Assembly: GCA_913064925.1 (NCBI GenBank)
Contig: CAJYBN010000158.1
Location: 1-6,673, forward strand
DNA length: 6,673 bases
Reading direction: 5' to 3'
Origin: an uncultured Peptococcaceae bacterium
GTDB lineage: Bacteria; Bacillota; Desulfotomaculia; Desulfotomaculales; Desulfallaceae
The notes under the pieces were generated by a model that searched no databases, was not told where the DNA came from, and saw nothing but the letters and a program-made list of their open reading frames with translations. The position numbers were made by a program, and so were the translations under genes. Shown one piece after another: positions 1 to 4,213 of this stretch (position 1 is its first letter; each line of letters opens with the position of its first letter).

Positions 1-66
1 TTCCTTGATTTCTTGTATCAATTGCTGATATATGGGCGTGCTGCTGCGCTGGTCAATTATAAACAG
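1..66 (-). CDS. GntR-family (YtrA-like) transcriptional regulator, N-terminus only
   Basis: Only the first 22 codons are in the window; the gene continues past the left edge. The peptide begins (start)-FIIDQRSSTPIYQQLIQEIKE. This is the characteristic opening of YtrA-subfamily GntR repressors, just before the winged-helix domain: an 'STPIY.Q' motif followed by the first helix. The frame is fixed by a strong ribosome binding site, AGGAGG (minus strand, 81..76), 9 bases before codon 66..64. That codon is CTG. There is an in-frame TGA at 75..73, so no upstream start exists, and no ATG, GTG or TTG lies at a homologous position. Members of this subfamily usually repress their own operon, often with ABC transporter genes, and bind GTGTA..TACAC-type palindromes. 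Such a palindrome lies just upstream at 105-127. Effector domain and partners lie outside the window. The family call is fairly secure; the CTG start is an inference. Confidence 0.75.
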   Translation of the reverse strand, partial: MFIIDQRSSTPIYQQLIQEIKE

Positions 67-86
67 GCGAGATCACCTCCTGCGAT

Positions 87-127
87 GTGTACTATTTGCT
101 CTATGTGTACTATAACAACTAGTACAC
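87..127. promoter_or_regulatory. GntR/YtrA-type operator: perfect inverted repeat plus a direct half-site
   Basis: GTGTACTA (105-112), 7 bases, then TAGTACAC (120-127) form a perfect 8+7+8 inverted repeat. The string GTGTACTAT at 105-113 is repeated directly at 87-95, 18 bases away, as an extra half-site. The arrangement lies between the promoter and the ribosome binding site of the YtrA-like regulator. It matches the general GTGTA..TACAC form reported for that subfamily. Autorepression is the natural reading. Confidence 0.65.
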
Positions 128-131
128 GCAG

Positions 132-160
132 AGCATACCATGTTAGCACCTTTTTGTCAA
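132..160 (-). promoter_or_regulatory. Promoter of the GntR-family regulator gene
   Basis: On the minus strand TTGACA (160..155) is followed, after a 17-base spacer, by TATGCT (137..132). A TG one base upstream of the -10 box makes it an extended -10. Transcription would start near 125, inside the inverted repeat at 105-127, so a bound repressor would sit on the start site. No experiment supports this; it rests on near-consensus boxes and spacing. Confidence 0.6.
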
Positions 161-280
161 TACCGGGCCAGGATACTTTGCACTTGCTGAAACGCCCGGC
201 AGCTTTCCAAGGTCTTGATACAGGGTAATTCTCTAAATATCTTTCTATAAGGATAGGTGGATGTAAGGTTCCTTGTACAA

Positions 281-302
281 AATGTAAAATATTATTTACA
301 TT
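281..302. promoter_or_regulatory. Inverted-repeat operator at the -35 box of the membrane protein/Xre operon
   Basis: AATGTAAA (281-288), 6 bases, then TTTACATT (295-302) is a perfect 8-bp inverted repeat in AT-rich DNA. Its right arm contains the TTTACA -35 box of the downstream promoter, so binding there would block RNA polymerase. The likely ligand is the small Xre-type protein encoded as second gene of the same operon. That assignment is inference. Confidence 0.5.
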
Positions 303-323
303 ACGATAAGGTTATTATACAAT
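295..323 (+). promoter_or_regulatory. Promoter of the membrane protein/Xre operon
   Basis: TTTACA (295-300) and TACAAT (318-323) are separated by 17 bases, each one mismatch from the vegetative sigma consensus. The start of transcription would be near 330. That leaves a leader of about 30 bases with a ribosome binding site (GGAAGGAG) ending 10 bases before the ATG at 363. Confidence 0.6.
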
Positions 324-362
324 AAAATAGGAAATGAAGAAAGAGGAAGGAGACATTATACC

Positions 363-917
363 ATGAAAAACAAGGTTATTTGGTTTTTGGTGTTTCTGGT
401 AGCATATCTGATTACTAATATTGCAGTACAGTTCTTTTGGGAGGGTATTGTCAATCCGGGACAGGTGTTGGCGGCATTTATTGGCATTACCATAGGATTT
501 TTGGTTGTTGCGTCACCAAAGAACTTACTTGTCCGGTTGATTGGGACGGTTCTAGTTGCACTTAGTGTACCCATTGCCTTGATAGGGCTGGTTTCTCTTT
601 TCCTTTCTCTGTTTTCTATTCATTTAACCGGGTGGAGCATGCTTGTAATTTATATTCAGGGAGTCCTTGCTGTCCTCTATCTAACGGTCAGGTTCGGCAC
701 GAAACAGTTTTTCCGGGAGCCGGTCATGGACGAAAGGGGTCTTCTACATTATGCTTGGTCGGGTTCGTTGTCGTTCATATTCTTAAATTTCCTGGTCATT
801 GGAGCGCTAATACAGCCATGGGTGGCTCTTAACCAATTAGGGTTATGGATAGGCATTTTGATTACTGGACTACTTTTCTGGATTATTACTTTGGTTATTT
901 TGGAGATGAAGAAATAA
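363..917 (+). CDS. Six-helix integral membrane protein of unknown function (Xre-partner type)
   Basis: This 184-residue protein is almost entirely hydrophobic. Apparent membrane segments lie at about residues 5-25, 33-50, 56-84, 90-110, 135-153 and 160-181. The only sizeable polar loop is at about 112-134 and contains 'VMDERGLLHYAWSG'. A DER motif in this position is typical of small membrane proteins found next to YozG-like Xre regulators (DUF2178/DUF3796-like), but I cannot assign a family firmly. The start is supported by GGAAGGAG about 10 bases upstream. The stop codon overlaps the start of the regulator gene (TAATG), so the two are translationally coupled. In such pairs the membrane protein is usually of unknown function and the regulator controls the operon. 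Several overlapping reading frames in both strands are shadows of this gene. Confidence 0.8.
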   Translation: MKNKVIWFLVFLVAYLITNIAVQFFWEGIVNPGQVLAAFIGITIGFLVVASPKNLLVRLIGTVLVALSVPIALIGLVSLFLSLFSIHLTGWSMLVIYIQGVLAVLYLTVRFGTKQFFREPVMDERGLLHYAWSGSLSFIFLNFLVIGALIQPWVALNQLGLWIGILITGLLFWIITLVILEMKK

Positions 918-1129
918 TGAAAAACCGATTGAAAGTCTACCGAGCCATGCATGACCTGACACAGGAAGAATTGGCAACAAAGCTGGAAGTTACCCGCGCA
1001 ACAATTAACGCCATTGAAAAGGGGCGGTACGACCCTTCCCTTAAACTAGCGTTCAAAATAGCACGCTTTTTTGGAGTAGCCATTGAGGATGTGTTTATCT
1101 ATGATGAAACAGAGGAGCCGCCCAGGTAA
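917..1129 (+). CDS. Small Xre/HTH_3-family transcriptional regulator
   Basis: This 70-residue protein is a single helix-turn-helix domain. The HTH core is at about residues 14-37, with 'LTQEELATKLEVTRATI' followed by 'NAIEKGRYDPSL'. It then has the 'AFKIARFFGVAIEDVF' helix typical of compact YozG-like regulators, which are usually 65-75 residues long. I chose the ATG at 917 rather than the upstream in-frame start at 845. It overlaps the previous stop (TAATG), has GGAG 11 bases upstream, and gives the usual family N-terminus. The upstream extension would lie inside the membrane protein gene. The gene has no sensor domain, so any signal probably comes from its membrane partner or from concentration alone. 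It probably binds the inverted repeat at 281-302 (inference). Confidence 0.88.
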   Translation: MKNRLKVYRAMHDLTQEELATKLEVTRATINAIEKGRYDPSLKLAFKIARFFGVAIEDVFIYDETEEPPR

Positions 1130-1202
1130 AAAACGAGTTGCACTCCACCAGTAAATTGCTTGCCGAAAGCGAATGGGACATTGTTTCCATTGGTAATCCC
1201 AA

Positions 1203-1382
1203 CCCCTTTAAGGTGCCGTAGTCAAAAGCCCCATACGCCAGCGCCCGGCGCATGGCTCAGCTGAGGGCGGAGGGGGAGTAAGCCTCGGCCAGGGCGATGA
1301 TCTTTCCCATCTGGTCCCGCAAGCTCCCCACCCGGCTCCGGCTCAAGCCCTGCAGGTAGGCCGCTGCCTCCGGCGTCAACCC
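1203..1382 (-). pseudogene. IS21-family transposase (IstA) C-terminal remnant
   Basis: Read on the minus strand, the frame opens after a TAA (1385..1383) with 'GLTPEAAAYLQGL', continues 'LRDQMGKIIALAEAYSPSAL', and ends 'AMRRALAYGAFDYGTLKGL'. This pattern matches the helical C-terminal part of IstA-type transposases: a 'PEAAAYL.GL' helix, then 'LAE.Y....L..A...AL.YGA'. An in-frame TGA at 1259..1257 interrupts it, and it lacks the HTH and DDE domains, so it is a dead fragment. GC content is higher than in the neighbouring genes, consistent with a separate origin. No IS ends are obvious at either side. The identification is by pattern memory only and is moderately sure. The rest of the 283-base gap between the Xre gene and vapC shows nothing else I can support. 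Confidence 0.55.
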
Positions 1383-1412
1383 TTAGGAAAGAAAGCACAC
1401 CAGAGAGACCTT

Positions 1413-1823
1413 TCAAGGTTCCAGCCGGGTAACACCTTCCAGTTTGTCGAAGTCTCTGTCATACGAATAAATATCGCTCTGCTTGCGGGCAAGCATCTGC
1501 GCGGCGATAACAGCATCGGTCCAATCGAGGTTCTTTTCTGCGTAAAGTTGGAGGGCCTTTTGAGCCGTTTTCTTGCTCGAAAAGCGCAAGCTACGCAGGT
1601 TGAGAATGGGTATGAGCAGCTCACGGATCTGTTTCTTGGGTTGTTTATAAAATTTTTCCAAGGTCCAGATGATATCTGCCAGGACAAGGTCGGGCAACCA
1701 GACTTCTTCGGTACCGGCTTCAATCCGCTTCAATAGCACAGCGCAACGGTTTGCCTGCTCCGGAACATCATTAGTCAGAAAGCGGAGGATAACGTTAGCG
1801 TCGAGTGCGCGCACTTTTCTCAC
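1413..1823 (-). CDS. vapC: VapC-type PIN-domain toxin (ribonuclease)
   Basis: This 136-residue PIN-domain protein is the toxin of a type II pair; VapC proteins are Mg-dependent endoribonucleases that cut tRNA or rRNA. Visible motifs are 'RALDANVILRFL' with the first acid at D8, 'LPDLVLADIIWTLE' with D50, 'NLDWTDAVIAA' with D103, and 'YSYDRDFDKL' with D122/D124. The second catalytic position is normally Glu and here appears to be Asp. I start the gene at GTG 1823. It has GGAGG 9 bases upstream and puts the first Asp at residue 8, as usual. The longer in-frame start at 1940 would add 39 residues that duplicate antitoxin coding sequence. The gene overlaps the end of vapB by 29 bases, so the toxin is translated together with its antitoxin. 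Length is normal and there is no frameshift. Confidence 0.9.
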   Translation of the reverse strand: MRKVRALDANVILRFLTNDVPEQANRCAVLLKRIEAGTEEVWLPDLVLADIIWTLEKFYKQPKKQIRELLIPILNLRSLRFSSKKTAQKALQLYAEKNLDWTDAVIAAQMLARKQSDIYSYDRDFDKLEGVTRLEP

Positions 1824-2046
1824 GGCTGCGTTCCTCCATAGCTTTATGGCGGGCGGCTTTGAAATCCTGCGGCGCTGAAACTTTAACGGCGCCTTTGAGT
1901 GTCTCGATTCCCCCTTCGGCGGGAAGAATCCGGGCGGCATCCTTCTCGATCACGAACCGGACGCGCGCCCCGGGACGGAGGTTTAAAAGTTTCCTAACCT
2001 CGGCAGGCAAGGTAATCTGGCCTTTTTTTGAAATCTTAGCGAACAC
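1795..2046 (-). CDS. vapB: AbrB/SpoVT-fold antitoxin (VapB)
   Basis: This 83-residue protein has an AbrB-type swapped-hairpin DNA-binding domain at residues 1-45: 'FAKISKKGQITLPAEVRKLL' then 'RPGARVRFVIE'. A charged, helical C-terminal tail (about 60-83, rich in Arg, Lys and Glu) is the part expected to wrap the PIN toxin. VapB neutralises VapC and represses the operon as a complex. The start codon is GTG at 2046..2044, preceded by GGAGG (2060..2056) with 9-base spacing. The stop codon of hicA (2055..2053) lies between this ribosome binding site and the start. The 3' end overlaps vapC by 29 bases. A likely own promoter lies at 2088-2116. Confidence 0.9.
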   Translation of the reverse strand: MFAKISKKGQITLPAEVRKLLNLRPGARVRFVIEKDAARILPAEGGIETLKGAVKVSAPQDFKAARHKAMEERSREKSARTRR

Positions 2047-2052
2047 TAAACT

Positions 2053-2343
2053 TTACCTCCATGAGACAAAAGGTTTACTTTTTGTGTATTGTAAAGCAAA
2101 ACCTCTAACTTGTAAAGCATCTTCTAATGCGGGTAAAAATCCCCCTTTTGGGGGATAGGCCCGCGAAAGCTGCCAAGGTTTAATTATTTGTCCACGATGA
2201 ATGGGAACTATGGTTTTTCTTTTGGGGTTGTCCCTATGTCTGAGATGATAGTGACTTCCCTTAACGTAATCGATTTCAAAGCCGAGTTGTCTAAGTGCGT
2301 ATACAACATCAACTCCGGTAACCCTTGGCATCCTGGGGGTCAT
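2053..2343 (-). CDS. hicA: HicA-type toxin (mRNA interferase), with an odd C-terminus
   Basis: HicA toxins are small double-stranded-RNA-binding-fold ribonucleases that cleave mRNA. This one has the usual core in residues 1-59: 'MPRVTGVDVVYALRQLGF', the catalytic His in 'KGSHYHLRH' (H31), then 'KTIVPIHRGQIIKPWQL'. I start at ATG 2343. It overlaps the hicB stop (ATGA) and has GAGG 7 bases upstream; an alternative ATG at 2331 is in frame. After 'KPWQL' the family normally reads roughly 'RSILKDAGL..EEF' and stops at 60-75 residues. Here ten residues (A62-P71) coded by a GC-rich palindrome intervene before a plausible match, 'ALEDALQVRGF'. The protein then runs on to 96 residues. The core is complete, so it may still be active, but C-terminal folding is doubtful. 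Confidence 0.82.
   Translation of the reverse strand: MTPRMPRVTGVDVVYALRQLGFEIDYVKGSHYHLRHRDNPKRKTIVPIHRGQIIKPWQLSRAYPPKGGFLPALEDALQVRGFALQYTKSKPFVSWR
2088..2116 (-). promoter_or_regulatory. Probable internal promoter of vapBC within the 3' end of hicA
   Basis: On the minus strand TTTACA (2116..2111) and TACAAT (2093..2088) are separated by exactly 17 bases. Each differs from consensus at one position. Transcription would start near 2081, giving a short leader before the vapB ribosome binding site at 2060..2056. It lies inside the last codons of hicA, so vapBC can be expressed independently of hicBA. Confidence 0.55.
2129..2164 (-). terminator. Terminator-like hairpin inside the hicA reading frame
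   Basis: On the minus strand ATCCCCC-AAAA-GGGGGAT (2156..2139) forms a perfect 7-bp stem with a 4-base loop and is followed directly by TTTT. This is the classic form of an intrinsic terminator. Outer arms GCGGG/CCCGC (2164..2160 with 2133..2129) flank it. It lies between the conserved core of hicA and the vapBC promoter, so it may end hicBA transcription before vapBC. Alternatively it is a small palindromic insertion of about 30 bp that keeps the frame. Function is inferred from structure only. Confidence 0.5.
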
Positions 2344-2678
2344 ACCGTTACCTCTACCCAATCGGAGTTTGATGATTGGTCGCTGTCAGGAATTGGCTCA
2401 CCGTAAATTTTGCTCGCTTCGAGGTAACACTCTATGGCTTCTTTAATATTTTTCAGCGCTTCTTCCCGGGTGTCACCTTGGGAGACGCACCCGGGCAACG
2501 CAGGAACCAGCACTGTATAACCACCATTTTCATCATCGTTCCATTCCAAAAGCACGTTATAACGCCTTGTGACGGGTTCTGAAAGTTCAATTGCCTTTAT
2601 GTGATTGTAAATAATCTGTAGCTTGTCATCGGGAAGAGAGTTTAACTTTTTGCTAATTTCTTTACGCAACACGCTCAT
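2340..2678 (-). CDS. hicB: HicB-type antitoxin with N-terminal helical extension
   Basis: This 112-residue protein neutralises HicA. Residues about 38-95 carry the partial RNase-H-like HicB fold: 'RRYNVLLEWNDDENGGYTVL', then 'VPALPGCVSQGDTREEAL', then 'KNIKEAIECYLEA' and the usual 'GEPIP' end. The first 35 residues, including 'LNSLPDDKLQIIYNHIKAIE', form an extra helical segment that most HicB proteins lack. It resembles short DUF2281-like antitoxin helices. No C-terminal ribbon-helix-helix or HTH DNA-binding domain is visible after residue 97, where the tail is acidic. The ATG at 2678 has GAGGTG 5 bases upstream. hicB precedes hicA, the reverse of the most common order, and the genes overlap by 4 bases (ATGA). 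A promoter lies at 2708-2736. Confidence 0.88.
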   Translation of the reverse strand: MSVLRKEISKKLNSLPDDKLQIIYNHIKAIELSEPVTRRYNVLLEWNDDENGGYTVLVPALPGCVSQGDTREEALKNIKEAIECYLEASKIYGEPIPDSDQSSNSDWVEVTV

Positions 2679-2707
2679 ACTAACACCTCGAATTTTATGT
2701 TATGTTT

Positions 2708-2736
2708 ATTCTACTTGTTTTCAATTTTGTCATCAA
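2708..2736 (-). promoter_or_regulatory. Promoter of the hicB-hicA operon
   Basis: On the minus strand TTGATG (2736..2731), 17 bases, TAGAAT (2713..2708). The -10 box has one mismatch and the -35 box two. Transcription would start near 2700, about 25 bases before the hicB ATG. The surrounding DNA is AT-rich. No clear palindrome for autoregulation was seen in it. Confidence 0.5.
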
Positions 2737-2901
2737 GCACAGCTTCAAGAATTTGTAAACGTTTTTGTGGAATGGTTTCGCAAGAATGGTATTCAATGGG
2801 CCAAACCAGGCTTGGGCAGGGACGCGAGAATGTTAGACAATTTCTCAATGACCTCATTCCATTGTTTTAAGTGGAAGTCTTTGATCGAAATATATTCTTA
2901 A

Positions 2902-3057
2902 TTAATAACTAATAGGAACGGAGCCTTTTTTTAGTAAAGCAACCATTACTTCCACAATTCTATGCTTTTCTCCCATTAGTATGTCTTCATATTCCAGGTT
3001 GGCGGCCCTAAGAACATGATGACCTTTTCCGCTATGAAATACTTTAGGGTTGCTTGA
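2902..3057 (-). pseudogene. Unrecognised coding remnant, 5'-truncated
   Basis: A minus-strand frame ending at TAA 2904..2902 reads like genuine protein: 'FHSGKGHHVLRAANLEYEDI', then 'LMGEKHRIVEVMVALLKKG', ending 'SVPISY'. It contains no stop from the TAA back to 3145, but beyond about 3057 it enters the GC-rich DNA belonging to the next segment. There it has no start codon with a ribosome binding site. I therefore read it as the 3' end of a gene whose front was lost at a junction near 3060. I do not recognise the family. Further on, minus-strand frames at about 2800-2897 ('EYISIKDFHLKQWNEVIEKL') also look protein-like but end in a stop, so this whole 2740-3060 stretch is probably decayed coding DNA. 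No intact gene is present there. Confidence 0.35.
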
Positions 3058-3065
3058 GAGGGTGC

Positions 3066-3329
3066 ATGAGCTCAGCTCCGGGCAATATACCGTTAACCGG
3101 CGCGATAATACGCTGCCTCCGCGCGCCGCGCCGGGGGCGTACGCTTATTTGCGTGCGGCGAAAGCGTAAGAAGGGGTGGCTCTTTTTGACTCTGGATGAA
3201 ATAAGAAGATACGCCTGGGAATACCGGCGGCAATCAACTCCGGGAGCAAGGCGGGAAATAATACAGATAGTCTGGAAATACGAAAGGGCCGAAGGGCTGC
3301 TGCAACTTGTCACGGCAGGTTCTATATGA
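3066..3329 (+). CDS. Small hypothetical protein upstream of the recombinase remnant
   Basis: This 87-residue reading frame is unrecognised. The first half is very basic and GC-rich ('CLRAPRRGRTLICVRRKRKK'). The second half looks like real helical protein ('WLFLTLDEIRRYAWEYRRQS' then 'ARREIIQIVWKYERAEGLLQ'). The ATG at 3066 has GAGAGGG very close upstream; a TTG at 3054 is an alternative. Its stop overlaps a possible next ATG at 3326 (ATGA), which suggests it was co-transcribed with the recombinase. The sharp GC rise from about 3060 marks a junction with the AT-rich remnant to the left. The N-terminal half could be spurious, with the real gene entering from a lost upstream segment. It lacks the serine recombinase N-terminal motif, so it is not simply the missing front of the neighbour. 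Confidence 0.45.
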   Translation: MSSAPGNIPLTGAIIRCLRAPRRGRTLICVRRKRKKGWLFLTLDEIRRYAWEYRRQSTPGARREIIQIVWKYERAEGLLQLVTAGSI

Positions 3330-4087
3330 AGAAGGAAATATTAATGAATACGCTGTTTCTGGTGCATGACGCCAGCAGGTTTTGCCGCAGGAAACGCAAG
3401 ACAAACATTCTGAAGGCTTCTTTGGACGAGTATGGTGTTCGGGTGGTTGCTGTAACCAAAGATTTTTTTGTCTGCCTTGCGTGCGGCAGGCGGATGGCCA
3501 GCTTCATTCAGGGGGGCCGGCACGAAAACAAATACCGGTGCGGAACTATCACTACCAAGGCCGGAACGCCTGCCGTGATGTGTGCATTAGCAAGAGATGG
3601 CTTGAAGCCGAGGTTGTCAAACAGATTAAGTCGCGCTTCACTCCCGGGGTGATCGAGGCGTTGGTCGAACAGGTAGCGGCCGCTATTGAGGCCGAAACCA
3701 ATGAATACCGCAATATGGTCAAAAGAATAGAGAAGGCGATCAAGGATAAGCAGAATGAAATAAAAAACCTGGTTGCGGCCGTGGCCCAGGGAGAGAACGT
3801 TGAATTATACAACGAGGGTATCAAGCTTCGCCAGGCGGAGATCGAGGAACTGCAGAAACAAAAAGAACAGCTGGCCGTATCTAAGCCAGCTGTCGAAAAA
3901 ATTGATGCTTTGCGTTTAAAAGAATATATTGAGTGTTTGAACCAGGTTCTGGCGCACGGAACCAATCGGGAACGCAGGGAGTTTATTCGTACCTTTATAC
4001 GCCGAATGGAGTTCGATCCTGCTACTAACCGTATTACGATTTACTGGTATGCGGACCCGGTACAGGTTCACAGCACCGAAATTTTAA

Positions 4088-4109
4088 CGCACAATAATGT
4101 GCGGTTTTT
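4088..4109 (+). terminator. Possible intrinsic terminator near the recombinase 3' end
   Basis: CGCACA (4088-4093), loop ATAA, TGTGCG (4098-4103) form a perfect 6-bp hairpin followed by GTTTTT (4104-4109). It falls within the open frame but close to where the conserved recombinase sequence ends. The stem is short, so termination would be weak at best. Confidence 0.3.
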
Positions 4110-4136
4110 AACTGGTGTCGGAGGCGCGTGCCCGTC

Positions 4137-4186
4137 ACAGCTGGCTCCGGTTACTGGCACGTTTACTGCCGACAGGAGCCAGCTGT
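4137..4186. repeat. 12-bp perfect inverted repeat after the recombinase remnant
   Basis: ACAGCTGGCTCC (4137-4148) and GGAGCCAGCTGT (4175-4186) are exact inverted copies separated by 26 bases. The spacer itself contains GGCACG...TGCC-like partial symmetry. The repeat lies between the recognisable end of the serine recombinase and the end of the convergent ATPase gene. Recombinase attachment sites often lie beside the recombinase gene, and a convergent-gene hairpin terminator is the alternative. Confidence 0.55.
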
Positions 4187-4213
4187 TCTTGAAATACATG
4201 GCACCTAACTTTT

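Noticed and set aside
163..199. CCGGGC...GCCCGG inverted repeat
   Set aside because: Arms are only 6 bp with a 25-base spacer and no T-tract; such pairs arise by chance and it has no clear role.
13..228. Plus-strand frame of 71 codons at the left edge
   Set aside because: It runs antisense through the GntR-family gene start, operator and promoter, has no ribosome binding site and has no protein-like pattern.
1135..1221. Plus-strand peptide 'STSKLLAESEWDIVSIGNPN' that looks like a protein C-terminus
   Set aside because: It is only 28 codons without a start, and the minus-strand IS21-like frame covers part of the same bases. It could be a real fragment of a lost gene but cannot be supported.
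1408..1419. ACCTTTCAAGGT near-palindrome at the end of vapC
   Set aside because: The stem is 5 bp with a 2-base loop and no T-run, so it is not a credible terminator.
1413..1940. Longer VapC starting at 1940
   Set aside because: The additional 39 residues are an alternative frame of the vapB gene. GTG 1823 has the ribosome binding site and gives the normal VapC N-terminus.
2623..2901. Plus-strand frame of 92 codons across the hicB promoter
   Set aside because: It begins antisense to hicB, lacks a ribosome binding site and shows no recognisable family pattern.
3044..3313. Minus-strand frame of 89 codons opposite the small hypothetical gene
   Set aside because: The plus-strand frame has a better helical protein pattern, a nearby ribosome binding site and overlap with the next start; the minus frame looks like its antisense shadow.
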